The notes beneath the pieces were generated by a model. That model worked only from the letters and a program-made list of their open reading frames with translations. It was not told the origin of the DNA and did no database searches. Positions 43,569 through 55,246 of a stretch of 64,000 nt of DNA are shown in pieces. The stretch is from Xylaria sp. FL1777. Taxonomy: Eukaryota > Ascomycota > Sordariomycetes > Xylariales > Xylariaceae. The stretch is from positions 62,001 to 126,000 of the forward strand of contig MU400601.1 in assembly GCA_022578965.1 (NCBI GenBank), in the 5' to 3' direction. Within the stretch, counting starts at the first letter, position 1; every line of letters begins with the position of its first letter. Made by a program: the position numbers and the translations under genes.

Positions 43569-45242
43569 CTTGACTGGATTTCAAAAGGTAGCCGAGCTGA
43601 TCTGAATGTGGTATTTTCTTCGGCTGTCACAGACAAGGTGAAGAGATAAATTGACGAGAAGATCTATAAAGTTGAGGCGAAATGGGCTCGAACGAGAGAG
43701 GGCGAGAAAAATAAAAACTGCCGGTCTATGATATTGACGAAGAGAATTATATAAACAAGGTCCGTCCAAGATATGAGAGATCGTCGGTGGTCGGGTTGGA
43801 ACGGAGCGAATAAAGTGACAAAATACGACGTGGAATCGAATAACGACGTAAGTGGTGGTATATAATAAATGGATTATGAGATGGAGAGGAGAGAGTGACG
43901 GTATCTCAAGATCCAACGGTGCCTGTGTCTATCAAAGACCCTCCGGGCGTTTCAAACAAAGAGCGGGAGAAGATGAAGAAAGAGGGGAAAGAGACTCAGG
44001 TGAGGGGAAGGCAGAAAGACAAGAGGAGAATGAATATGGAAAATAGGTCAAGCAGACCAGAATATAATCTAAACGGCCCGGAGGCAGTGGAGTTGGCGAT
44101 GGAGGTGTGGTCTTTAAAGAGCCGGCTGTGAAGCTTGGTCTTGGCCTCGGCCAGCTGACCAGAAACCGCAACCGCCGTGTCCCCCAGCATCTTCACGTCC
44201 ACACATGCCCAGCGCCCTGCGACGGTAAATTACGTACCATTGTTTACGACATTCTCTTAGCAAGGGTCTCTGGTCTGCAGATGGACTACACGGCGTACGT
44301 AGTGTCCCCGGAACATGGGGTGAAATGTTTTAGGAGCGTGAATTGGGACATGAATTGAGGCATACCGTCCCCATCTCGTCCCCAGCTCGTCCCCCTATGG
44401 TCCCCATATTTCGAGGATATTGATCCGAATCAAGAGGCTTGTTCGGAGGCTCTCGTTGCAGAGGCGCGCGCGGGTGGGCTGAGGTTGCAAGACCTTTGCC
44501 GCCAAGTCAAACGATTGGCTGATAGGGGTCCCCTGTGCCCCAACTATGTATGTTAAGCTTAAACTCCTTTTCCACCTTTCCCTCTCCTGTCCAGTGCATC
44601 TCTCTCGCTAGTTCCCTCGCCAGTTCCCTGGACAGAGCCTGCCTATGCGTAGGCAGAGTACCGTACAGTAGAAGTGTCTTGGCGAAGCAGCGCAGATCCA
44701 CCTTGCCAGTCGGCGGGGAGTTAGTTCTAAGAAGAAAGCCCTGCGACAGGCCAGCTCGGGAAATAACAGGGATGGTTTCGCGACAATATCCCCTAGTCTA
44801 GGTGCAACTCTATTGGACCGCCAAGCCCAACTAGCAGCTCTTGAGTTTCGGGTAACAGGTAGCGAAACATAGTATACGCATAGATTGAGGGAAGGCGGTG
44901 TTGACGATGAGGCTGCTGGAACTACTTACTAAGTAGGTAGATAGTAGGTATGTAGGCGCATGACTCCTCTTTATACCATCTTCAAACTCCAATTCAACAC
45001 GCATAACGGAAATTTCGACTGCCTGCAGTAAAATGAATAGAAAAGCACATACCCATCCGATCATTTTATAAAGAAGCATCATGCATTACCTTGACCATGT
45101 GATAGTTCATACAATAATCAGGTTTCTATTGTTGCACTCGCAAACATGGTCGTAATAGGTCGTCCAACTGTGTCGTCGTCACTATGAGAAGATGAAGGTC
45201 TTGCAGCAGCGTGAAAGAGCCGCATCTCGTTCAGTGTTATGT
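43569..45242. promoter_or_regulatory. Upstream region of the protease gene
   Basis: 1.7 kb including the promoter of the protease gene. At 44365-44410 a roughly 10-bp unit, CGTCCCCATCT-like, repeats four times imperfectly; on the protease strand it reads as G-rich GGGGA boxes, one containing CTGGGG that fits the CreA consensus SYGGRG. Binding is inference only. Frames such as 43895-44131 show no protein signature. Confidence 0.35.
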
Positions 45243-45539
45243 TGCTTTCTGCTTTCTGCTTTCTGCTTTCTGCTTTCTGCTTTCTGCTTTCTGCTTTCTG
45301 CTTTCTGCTTTCTGCTTTCTGCTTTCTGCTTTCTGCTTTCTGCTTTNNNNNNNNNNNNNNNNNNNNNNNNNNNNNNNNNNNNNNNNNNNNNNNNNNNNNN
45401 NNNNNNNNNNNNNNNNNNNNNNNNNNNNNNNNNNNNNNNNNNNNTGCTTTCTGCTTTCTGCTTTCTGCTTTCTGCTTTCTGCTTTCTGCTTTCTGCTTTC
45501 TGCTTTCTGCTTTCTGCTTTCTGCTTTCTGCTTTCTGCT
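45243..45539. repeat. Heptanucleotide microsatellite (TTTCTGC)n with assembly gap
   Basis: A nearly perfect TTTCTGC tandem runs from 45243 to the gap and from the gap to 45539: about 15 units on the left and 13 on the right, in the same orientation. The 98 N bases (45347-45444) are an unresolved part, so the true length is unknown. Because seven is not a multiple of three, all three frames stay open through the array and give Cys/Phe/Leu/Ser/Ala repeats; these are not genes. Confidence 0.95.
45347..45444. other. Run of 98 N (assembly gap)
   Basis: Unresolved bases inside the heptanucleotide array. The real array is probably longer than shown. Confidence 0.98.
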
Positions 45540-48500
45540 CCATCTACTCTATCTTGGCCCTACACGTGGAGCTTTTATCGGTGACGATGATGAGTATGTA
45601 GTGCGGGTAGATCTACAACGCCGAGGAAATTGAAGTATGGAATTATCGAAGCAATACCAAGAATGCATAGTACCTAGGTAGGCATGAATGTCAACTTCTC
45701 CTGTGCCTGCACTGCCTGGAGAGTAACACTGCGTTGGACGGTCAAGTCGGCTGTGCCGTTGAGGTACCTATACGTACACTACTCTACGCAGTAAGGACAT
45801 GCGGTGGTAAGGAGAAAAAGACCATCTTTCCTTACAACGTGCAACCGCGAAGACTCTCATCGGCAATGCCGGCTTTGTTCGCCTCAGTTATCGTTTATAT
45901 ATGGAATATGTTGCTCTCTCTTTTGGAATAAGAACTAAAGTTAAATAGGTATGTAATCGAAGTGTTTACGCCACCTACTCCGTACTTAGCAGGTACCTAA
46001 TATGATGTGCTCGGCCTGCATTTGTTTAGGACATGCATGCACTCCGTACTCAGTACGCCTACGTACGCAGCAAGGTGTAACGGAGCGACTGGCCACGGAC
46101 CCTAGGGGCGATCTCAAACGATCGTTCGGCGCTAACACTTCATCATGTCTCGGGTTTATTATTTGCTTTGTCGCTTATGTAGTTTATTGGCTCCTCCACT
46201 TATACATTCGTTCGCTACATTTCATGTAACACTTGACGTTCATTTGGCAAAAAACCCAAAAACAAAAACCAAAGAACAAAAAGCAAGCAATCATAAGAGA
46301 CATAAAAGAGCCAGAATACACTACCATATTACTGAGGACTAAGCTAATTGTAATGTAATGTATATTGTATTGTATACACCTGAATAACTTTTTTGTATAA
46401 CGAATGCAAGAGGAGAAATATCGAAAAAACCAAGGATAACACATCGCCAGGCAGCTAACCAAGTATGCCGCCGTTTCTTTCTTGTTTGTTTAACAATCAA
46501 CACAGTGTACGTCCAGAGAGGACCTCCATACGGGACAGCCGGACAGAATGTTGGATTTGTGAAAACAAATTTACTATTACTTACTATCTAGACCCTCAGG
46601 CCTCCTCCTTGTTAGATTGGGGGTCAAATTGGAAATCAAAAGTCCTCGCTATGGTATACTATGCTCCGTACCCCGATTCGCCATATAAAGGTTGGCTTGA
46701 ATAACATCACTTTATAATATGGCTGGCTATAGTATATACTAGGCTGAGGAGTGCTTAAGAGCCTCTCTATGAAGATCATTGCATTTGGTTACGGAAACGT
46801 AATAAATATTTGGTTAGCCGTGATGTATGTTGTTATGTATATTCCCATGCATTAATGGACTTGGAAATGTGAAGATTATGTAGGATTTGATGTTTAGTCA
46901 ATCCTATACACATATACACTAGGCTGGTTAGCAACCCTACCTGTCTACGGCCATCTTCTAAGCGCGTGCATTCCAAAGCTATGACCTGCTTACTCATGGT
47001 ACAAGTAGAATAATGCCACCCAGATAGAAAGTATCTGGGAACAGTTCTGGACAGAGATGCTCTACCAACTTTTGTCCCTCGAAGAAATACAAAAGCTGAT
47101 GACACACACCTGATTATCATGTCTGGCTACCACTCGTATGATTTTTTCTTCCTTGTTTTCCTTCTTCCTTTTTGCGCCCCATCAGTCTTACTCATATGTA
47201 TCTCATCTCCGAAGTGCAGGCTAGAAGCGGGAAGCTCCGGTCATTTCGAATTACGCATGAGCTATCTTTGATGGCAGTGTTATTTTCAAGGTACAGACGG
47301 ATTAGGCTCGAGATTCAAAAGAGGTTGCCAGCTGTCCGCAGGTGTGTCTTCGTTTTAAGGTTGGTGCTAGTGCTGGTAATAAGTACCTACTAGTCTTATG
47401 CTGGAACGAGCGTTGGAGTGGCCTGTTTACTCCATTCTGCTCCATGTCCCATTCCCACGCATTTACACTACATTGGCTACGTCTGAAGTGTGGTGTGTGA
47501 TCTGTGATACGGAGTGCATGTGGAGGCAATCACGGGTAGGTTGTTGGTGAGGTAGGGACCTATGTAGGTACCTACCTACTCAGCCATGATGTACCTATGT
47601 ATGTATGTAGGTAGGTCTGTCCGCCGGGTACAGTATCTACTTGGTATACTACGCAGTACGTATGCGTACATTCAAGCTTTCAGAGTTGCACACTGTCGTC
47701 CGTTAGACTTTAACGTGCTTGACAGTGGACCTAGCACGAAATTACAGAGGCTGCATGCTAGATGGATACCCGTATCCGCCATGCGTGGTGGGTGTTTTGC
47801 GAGGTACCCGCCTATCTAATCTAATCTGACCTTACCTGTAGGCTGTAGATAGCATCAAACATCAAGGCCCGCCTCCGCCTATCAGGCACCTAGTCTTGCA
47901 CCCATCTCCCCCCTCTAGTCCTCTAGAGAGACCTCCAAGCGTCCACCTCCAAGAACCCACCTCCGCAAGCAAATCAGCCCAGAGTCTGGTCAATCTCCTG
48001 CATCCCGACAGACACCAGCCCGGCTTGACACGACATCACACTCTCTGCTGTTGCTGTCAGCGCATGTGCCCATTCCTTACTCGCTGAGCGACCATTGTGG
48101 AATCCAACCCAAAAATTCTTTTCCTCTGCCAACAAGCTGTACTGCAAACCTGTATTGCCTGCACAGCACGAGGAAGACGCTGCGCTCGATACCACCAGGT
48201 CAAACATCCGCCATTTTGTCGAGTCTACATCCTCTCGCTGCCGTGCTCATCCGCTGTTCGCCCGTGTCCTGCTGTTTCCTGTGTGTCGGTCCACAACCTC
48301 GCACGACACGCGACCACACCTTATCGACTTGTAGACAGATCGCTCCCGACTCGGCACCCGATCGCCAACTCCCGCCCAAGCCCAACCTTATCGATTGCTG
48401 GTGGCATCTTCTCTCTCTCCTCTTTACCACCACCACTGCCACCCCTCCGAGTCCAACCTTGTTCTGTCTACGTCTCTTTCTAACTTGCCTCGTTGGGCTC

Positions 48501-48648
48501 TCGTTGTACGCTGCTGCTGCCACCGTCATCTACCCCCGACGACGGGGATTAGGCCGGGCTGCCGTCTTGACCATTCCTCCCGTGGAGACGCCGGTCATGA
48601 CCGCCGGACCTCCTGAAGCTGGCGATAATCAACCGAGCACTCGACGTC
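45540..48648. other. 3.1-kb spacer and 5' leader of the F-box gene
   Basis: Contains TACGCAGTA at 45785-45793 and 47650-47658, TACTCCGTA-like motifs near 45977 and 46040, and TAGGTACC-rich stretches at 47550-47620. A long open frame at 48051-48692 has no protein-like conservation and overlaps the F-box start in another frame, so it is read as leader sequence. Confidence 0.4.
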
Positions 48649-50550
48649 ATGGCCACGGCCGTGAGGGAACCTGCCGTGTTTGCGTCCGATGATGTTGTCG
48701 TGCGTGACGCCTTCGATCCCCCATTTACGCGAGATTCCTATCTGCCCCGAGAAGTATCCATTGACCGGAACCGCGATGTCGATCACAACGATGACCAGGA
48801 TGACGAAGGAACTGCGTCTGTAGAGTTGGCTGCTATCATGACGGCTACATCGACCCCCGTGACACCAGGCCCCTCCAGTCCGCCACTTGAGCCACCCAAG
48901 TCTGCCGACTTCATTCCACCGACCCGTCCCAGCAGCACACCCTTTCCCAATGCTCAACAGGGTCCGTCCGAGATTCGCTGTTTAACCTGTCAACCGGCCT
49001 GCTTCGACTCCGACGTGCGTCTGTTGCAAGACCCCGTTGCCACGACTGCCATCGATGAGCAACCCGTTCTGACCCTCACTCAGCTGCCGGCCGAGATCCA
49101 CGAGTGCATATTAGACCACATCTTCGGCTACCGCGTATCTACATCTTCTCCAAGCTCCTTAAGCATACCCAGCGTCAACGCCCGAAGCTGGAGCACTGCG
49201 CTGCGCCATTCCAGAAGAAAAGAATTATCTAACCTTGCCTTGGTCAGTCGACTATGGCGAGATCTAATTCAGCAGCGTCTGTACCGACACATCAAGCTTA
49301 AGGCGACCGTCTCGGCTGCCCACGATGTCATGGCCTTCTTTGTAGAGCATTCTCAATTAAGTGCATATGTCAAGCACGTTGAGATTTGGTTTCCCGTCTT
49401 TCAGCCCAAATTTCATCATCCAGTTTTAGAAGAGGGTTCATTGGCCTTGCCCACCGTCTCCCCCGAAGGAATTGCTAGTGCCACCTACGGCTTACCTACC
49501 GACAACGCTACTATGGAAGAAGTCTTCTCACTCGTTCGCCTGACGTTTCCCGAGGCGCGAGTTATGACCCTCGAGGGTGGAGAGAGGAAAAAAGCGCCAC
49601 GGGTACGCTATAACGTTCCAGGTTCTGGTCCCGCCACCGGGGACGTAGATCTACCGCAAATTCCCACTATTCGGACCCTCATTGTCAAGGGTCAGTGGAA
49701 TATTATACGGCAGCCGAAGGACTGGGAAAATATTTCAAAAGCATTGCCGTGTCTTGAGGAATGGCATGGCACATATGCTAAACCTAAATCGAAGAGCTAC
49801 CTAAGCATGGCCCATACATTAGATATACTGGACCATAAAATTACGAAGCTCAACCTTTGTCTTGAGTGTGATTATCGAAGAGAGATCACCTGCCCACCTT
49901 ATTATCTTAAAGTGTGCGAGCAGGTTCACTGGTGTGAGAAATTGGCGAGGGCTGCAAGTCATCTTGAGCACCTCTCTTACACAGGTCGTGTTTGTCACAG
50001 CTTTTTTGACATTCTGGCCCGATACACAAACCCACGGATGACTCGGCTGAAGACTATCGACATCACGGTCAAGAACTGCTGCAGGCAGAATGCCCAGTGG
50101 AACGAATCTGGCTCAGGTATTACCGATATGCACTTCATCGGTGCTTTTGAGCAGCTTGTCTTGAGTGGCATCCGCGCTCTGGAGCGGCTTAAAACGGTAG
50201 ACTTGTTACGGATTCGTTACGTTGATCTCGGTATGCATTGTTATCTTACCTCCCACCCTCATGACTTGTGTGCTAACCGTCGGACCGTAGACTCGCCAGT
50301 TCCGCCCCTGAATCCTTACTTCCTAGTACGGGATGGGTGGTGTTCTGGCGTCTGGAGTGAGCAGATACTCGAAGAGATTCATCGCGTGCGGCCCAATATC
50401 CGTTTTAAGGAAATAGTCGACAGTTTCGGTGAAGTGGGTTACAACAAGGAAGGGCGCTTGATCATCAGCCCGGATTTCCCCAAGTCGCGCGTCCTCTCCC
50501 TCAAGTTGGCCAACTACGCCATGCTTGCCGGGGGAATAACCATTTTATGA
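48649..50550 (+). CDS. F-box protein, substrate unknown
   Basis: Two exons, join(48649..50230, 50291..50550), encode 613 residues. After a Pro/Ser/Asp-rich N-terminus, an F-box-like motif lies at about 140-225: LTQLPAEIHECILDHIF, then after a Ser-rich insert ELSNLALVSRLWRDLIQQRL and YRHIKLK. The rest is typical of fungal F-box proteins whose C-terminal region selects substrates for SCF ubiquitin ligase, with no clear leucine-rich repeats. The sequence can be read straight through, but 50231-50290 has a GTATGC donor, GCTAACC branch point and CGTAG acceptor; it is 60 bp, a multiple of three. Removing it gives YVDLDSPVPPLNPYF, so I treat it as an intron. If retained, the protein has 20 more residues. 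Confidence 0.82.
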   Translation: MATAVREPAVFASDDVVVRDAFDPPFTRDSYLPREVSIDRNRDVDHNDDQDDEGTASVELAAIMTATSTPVTPGPSSPPLEPPKSADFIPPTRPSSTPFPNAQQGPSEIRCLTCQPACFDSDVRLLQDPVATTAIDEQPVLTLTQLPAEIHECILDHIFGYRVSTSSPSSLSIPSVNARSWSTALRHSRRKELSNLALVSRLWRDLIQQRLYRHIKLKATVSAAHDVMAFFVEHSQLSAYVKHVEIWFPVFQPKFHHPVLEEGSLALPTVSPEGIASATYGLPTDNATMEEVFSLVRLTFPEARVMTLEGGERKKAPRVRYNVPGSGPATGDVDLPQIPTIRTLIVKGQWNIIRQPKDWENISKALPCLEEWHGTYAKPKSKSYLSMAHTLDILDHKITKLNLCLECDYRREITCPPYYLKVCEQVHWCEKLARAASHLEHLSYTGRVCHSFFDILARYTNPRMTRLKTIDITVKNCCRQNAQWNESGSGITDMHFIGAFEQLVLSGIRALERLKTVDLLRIRYVDLGMHCYLTSHPHDLCANRRTVDSPVPPLNPYFLVRDGWCSGVWSEQILEEIHRVRPNIRFKEIVDSFGEVGYNKEGRLIISPDFPKSRVLSLKLANYAMLAGGITIL

Positions 50551-51162
50551 GCGGCAATAGCGGATCTGACAGACTTATATGACGAAGTGCGATAATAGTA
50601 CATGCGAATGGGGATAGCAAAAATCAATGACACGTTCCACGAGACGATCACACGCGCACTCGGCATCCACAGATGCGAGCACCTTGGATTCTACTCGTGG
50701 TTCGCGTCACAATTTCCAGATATCCATTGGCGTTTTCAGTTCGCATCCCAGATCAGCCACGGGGCAGTCCAAGCTTGGTGGCTGGCCAGCGTCGAACAGT
50801 TTGGCTTTTGCTCTGGAAATTTTATTACGTTGTTGAGGGGTGTGTTTAGCCTTGCCTTTTTTTTCCGTACATAATACCCACTATGATACTCTTCACGGCG
50901 TTACAAGGTTGTACAGGGACGCTTTCGTCCGTGACAAAAGGTCATATGGGGGCCTACATGTATCAGTAGCGCCGAGATGGCAAAGCATAAAGGCTTTCCC
51001 CGTCTTAACTCTTCATACAAGGATGACACTTACCAAATGGAAGAAAACGAAAGTTACGATAAATAGACAAATTCATCTACAGCGCGTCATGCTATGAGTT
51101 TTCTAATCTATCTACGTGACCATGGCGCATGACTAACATACATCTCATACGTAAAGAATCCC
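50551..51162. other. Convergent spacer F-box/GPI14
   Basis: 612 bp between facing stops. No feature beyond the expected 3' untranslated regions. Confidence 0.5.
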
Positions 51163-52784
51163 TTAGAAATCGTCTATAATCAAGCCCAAGATGAAGCAGT
51201 TGACGGCGAAGAAGACAAGGGAAGACAGCCACAGACCCGGCAGGAATGTGCTCAGGCCCAGGAACTCGAGCTTGTAACCTTGCTGGAGCCACAACCCCTG
51301 AGCCACAACCCAGAGCGCGAGGGCGGTCACACCCAGGGTGGGCTTTCTTAATAGCGATGAATTTGGGAGGTAAAGTGGGAGGAAGACCATGTACCATAGG
51401 AAATACTTGGAGAAACAATTGTCAATCAGTAGAGGACGTAAGGGAGAAGGGAGAGGTTTATGGTAGTATAGGGATAGGCATATACGTAAAGGCGAGGGAA
51501 AAGAAAGTGATACGAGGATGGAGGGAGGGAAGGGAAGGGAAGGGAACTCGTTGCGTGGAATGTAAAAGGGGTACCAAGAAGATGAAGATGAAGAAGAGGA
51601 AAAAGAAAAAAAGATAACGCACGTACCTGACTTGTGCACACCTTGTTGAAGGCCACGAAGGCGAAGGTCTGCGCCATCATGGTCGTGGCCAGGTCCTTCT
51701 TGGCGCCGACGAGGGGTATCAGTATGGTGGATAGAAGGAGCTGGGGCGCGAAGGCGACGGACTCCATCTTGATCGTCCACGGCGCTGTCTGGTGGTGAGG
51801 AGTCGACGGCAGCAAGGCCGAAGAAGCAGAAGACGACGACGACGTTAGATATAGGAGCACGTTGTAAGGGCTGAAGTTGTGGCGGTGATCGATCCGCGTC
51901 ACGTGGTGCAGGTACGTGTGCGTCACGAACGGCATCCCGTAGACCACGTACATAACGATGTTGAGGCCTGCGAAGGTGGCGAGGCTGGTGAGGGTTAGCT
52001 GGATACGCTCCCGTGTAGCGAAGGCCGTGATTGTCCCTAGTAGAGTTATAGGGAGATCGTGGTCCGGTTTTCTCTCGCCCGTCACGTCTCCCTTCGCTGC
52101 CCCTTTGCCTTTGGATGTGTCTTCTAGCTCAATAGGAGAAGCTGTTGTGGTAGTAACAGTAGTAGAAGCGGCCACCATGTGCTCATCGTCCATCCACCAG
52201 ACAATAGCCGGTGCATAAATGAAGGGGTAGATCTTGAAGTGCACGCCAAGCCCCAGGAGCACGCCGGACAACACCACCCTCCTCTCGAGCACGGCCCACA
52301 GCAGCGCCGTGACTAGCACGCCCAAAAGGCCCTCGGAGCTGCCGCGCGTGCTAATAGTCGCGACCATGGGGTTGAGGAGCCAGATGCTCGCGAACCTGCA
52401 GGCACGATCAAGCGGCATGCGCATGTGGCGTCGCAGCACGCGGATAATCAGATAGCCTGCCAGCAGATCGGCGGCGGCGAAGAGGACCTTGCCCAGCGAG
52501 AAGCAGAAGGCACCGGGGAAGGTGGTTGGGTACAGGAGCCAGGCCAGCAGCGGCGTGTACCGGTAGGTCTCACGCTCGTATGGGGAAGCGGAGGACGAAG
52601 AAGAGGAGGATGTGAATGTGAAGCGCGCCGCGTCGGTGAAGACCAAATAGTCGATGTCGGTGTACTTCACAGGCGAGTTGGCGTCTTGCCATAGCCCGTA
52701 CAGCAGCATGCCGACGCGCAGCAGGGCTGCGGAGGCGAAGAGCGGGGATGGCCTCGATATCAGCGCTGCAATATTGAATGCCAT
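51163..52784 (-). CDS. GPI14: GPI mannosyltransferase I (PIG-M family)
   Basis: Two exons on the minus strand, join(51163..51405, 51627..52784) complemented, encode 466 residues. The enzyme adds the first alpha-1,4-mannose to the GPI anchor precursor in the ER lumen, using dolichol-phosphate-mannose. The luminal DxD-type motif is YTDIDY (Asp43, Asp45) after the first membrane segment. Further family blocks are YRYTPLLAWLLYP, GKVLFAAADLLAGYLI, WLLNPMVATISTRGSSEG, GLGVHFKIYPFIYAPAI and HNFSPYNVLLYL, with YFLWYMVFLPLYLP at the start of exon 2. About ten membrane helices are visible. Two Ser runs and a Val/Thr-rich insert (about 215-250) are not part of the conserved core. The 221-bp intron lies between KVCTSQ and YFLWY. 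TRAX diverges 449 bp away. Confidence 0.93.
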
Positions 52785-53233
52785 TTTTGAGCATCAGACG
52801 ACTGGAGTGCCATGTACTGACTTGCTTTGTATACTTGGTTCGAATCTAGGGGAATGAATCTAAGGGGCTTAAACCCCTATGTGCCGTGAATGTAGCTTTA
52901 CTAACTGAGTATCGTTTAGCTAATTTTAAGTTGCTACATATAATTAGGTATTAATGTAGACATACAAAATGAGACGAGATCATTCTATCTCGCAATGATG
53001 ATGTTGCTGTGCAGAGCTTGATGTTGTATACAGGATATTTGATGTCGTTATGGAAGTTTTGTAGTTTTGTAGTCCTCTTGTAGGTAGGGGAATATCCCCA
53101 GCTGCGGCCAGCTGGGCTGCTCCGCCAACAGCCAACAGCCAATCATGGTCACAACCCTCAGCAATAATGATAGAGCAGTCACCCACCCATGAACGATACC
53201 AGCAGCATCAACGTGTAACAGCTAATACCGAGC
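52785..53233. promoter_or_regulatory. Divergent promoter region GPI14/TRAX
   Basis: 449 bp between diverging start codons. A T-loop-like GGTTCGAATC occurs at about 52837 without a cloverleaf. A small inverted stretch of CCAGCTGCGGCCAGCTGG type lies near 53098-53115. Confidence 0.4.
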
Positions 53234-54325
53234 ATGTCTGAAGTTATCGTCCCGAAAAAGAAAGACGGGCCCATGGGAGCTGGCGTTAAACGCGACTACC
53301 AGGGCAGAGAAAAGGGGAAGAAAGACTCGGGAGCGGTAGACCAGCCGCGCAATGCCTATACCTCCATGTTCGAGTCCTTCCGGGATGAGCTCGACGAGCA
53401 TCACGATCGCCGCATGAGGATCGGCAAGGTGTCGCGAGACGTCACCGCCCTCAGCAAGAAGATGTATGTCTGAATGTGCGTGAGAAGGAGAGAAATAATA
53501 CACTAACTCTTCATCTTGTTCACTAGTATATTCTCCTTACAACGGTAAATTATTCACTTTCCTCTTGGATAAACTCATATTCCTCTCATCAAGTCACGAA
53601 CTTCACTCACCCAGCCTATTCTTCTTTTGATACCATCTCATAATATTATTTAAATACTGACATTTATTATTAGTGTCCGGAAACTCTCCCAGCCTATCCC
53701 AGAGCGCATCCAGTCTGAGATCGATGGTCGCCTGAAGGAGATTGCCGAGCTTCTCGAGACCATTCAGCCCGACGTGCAGGGTATGAACCGCCATCGGTAC
53801 CCGCTGATCTGCCTCGAGGAGTTTGTCGAGGCCGTGTCGTTCGCCCACTACCTGCGTCACCAGACCTTGATGAAGCCCGCCGAGGCCCAAGACGCTCTCC
53901 CGGCCGACATCCAGCTGACGGCGCCCGACTATGCCTTCGGCATCTTCGACCTCACGGGCGAGATGATGCGCTTCGCGACGGCAGTCACGGCGCTGAGCGG
54001 AAGCATGCCCGCGGGCGACAGACCCCAGAAGGGCAGCGGCGGCGAGGACCGCGGCGACGAGGAGAGTGACGGGACGAGGAGGACGATTCTAACGGACATG
54101 CAAGACGTTAGCTCGATGCTACAGATCTGCCCGCCGCTGGGCGGCAGATTCAACTCCTACGCCAAGAAGCTAGCCATCATGATCGAGCAGGTGCACAAGG
54201 TCGAGCGCCTAGGCTACGGCGTCACGGTCCGCGGCAACGAGCGGCCCAAGGGTTGGATGCCCGATCTCAGCGAGGGATTCCCCGCGGGTGGGGACGGCGG
54301 CTACGATGTTACCATGACTGACTAA
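53234..54325 (+). CDS. Translin-associated protein X (TRAX)
   Basis: Three exons, join(53234..53463, 53527..53544, 53674..54325), encode 299 residues. TRAX pairs with translin in the C3PO ribonuclease, in which TRAX carries the active-site acidic residues. Family blocks are MFESFRDELDEHHDRRMRIG, SRDVTALSKKIIFSLQR, MNRHRYPLICLEEFVEAVSF (acidic residues Glu131, Glu132, Glu135), then ADIQLTAPDYAFGIFDLTGE and RFATAV. An 18-bp micro-exon supplies IFSLQ and joins cleanly in phase 2 on both sides; without it the conserved helix is interrupted. The region around residues 215-235 (Gly/Asp/Glu-rich) is an insert. The C-terminus is extended and Gly-rich. In fungi the complex has been linked to tRNA processing and small-RNA turnover. 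The translin partner is not in the window. Confidence 0.92.
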
Positions 54326-55246
54326 AGACCCATGCTCTTTTCATTTCCCTACCCCCTTTTCTTTGCATGTTTACAACTTGTCCCAATCGGAAGGAATACA
54401 CACTAAGTATGTGTCTAACAAGGCTGGTTTTTCGTTACCTATTTTTTATGTTACACGGTGTTTGTCGGTTTTATCTATACTATGACATCCTAACATCCAT
54501 ACGACGTATCGGCATTCTTATTGTTCGGAACTTTAAAAAGGAAACGGGTCTCAAGATAGTATTCATACCGGATAGACTATGCGCGGGTATGAGTAGTCAC
54601 TAAAAATACATTTGTACATCAAGAAGATGAGTTTACATGCAATGATGATAATTCTACAGTGGATATATTTAGTTCCTCAGCACAAAATCGTCTAAATGAA
54701 AATGATGGAATCAATCAGTTACTTTTGGCTCTACACTAACGACGTTCACATCAAGCAATTGAGCAAAGAGCATGAGCATCTATGAAGAAGCGAAGCCCCG
54801 TGGATATCATCTACTATTAAAAATGTGGTATCAATAAGCTCCTCCCTATCCCATCCGCACAAGGCTGATGCCTCCGTATCACACAAATCCCATTTCTCTA
54901 TCATGTACATGACCTGTTCTCCGTCGTAACGCAAAACCAGGCTCGTGCAATTTCCAAAGCCATTAACTTTATTTTGTCTCGTTCTCCATTTCCTTCTCCC
55001 TTCCGCCCCACCAAAAAAAAGGATCCAAGGCGTCATAGTCTCCTATTGTTTAAGGCGATAAACCCGGTTTATCTTATATATCGTAGTCGTGTAAAAATCC
55101 GTGCGTATAAAACCGCGGGGTATAATTAACTTTTTTTTAATTGGCTTGTTTTTAGCTGTTTTCGTTTGTCATTGTGCAAGAACGAAAACATGTATACGCT
55201 TGGGCTTCGCCCGGGGTATCCTCGCATGGCCGCATACAATATGCGC
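54326..55246. other. Convergent spacer TRAX/acetate transporter
   Basis: 921 bp between facing stops. No gene or RNA is supported. Confidence 0.45.

Noticed and set aside
45118..45633. Open frames of 120-141 codons across the microsatellite, on both strands
   Set aside because: They exist only because a 7-bp repeat without stops keeps every frame open, and they include undetermined bases.
48051..48692. 213-codon plus frame before the F-box start
   Set aside because: Composition is Ser/Pro/Cys-rich without motifs and it overlaps the F-box coding start in another frame; taken as 5' leader.
52830..52860. GGTTCGAATC box-B-like motif
   Set aside because: No cloverleaf; lies in the GPI14/TRAX promoter region.
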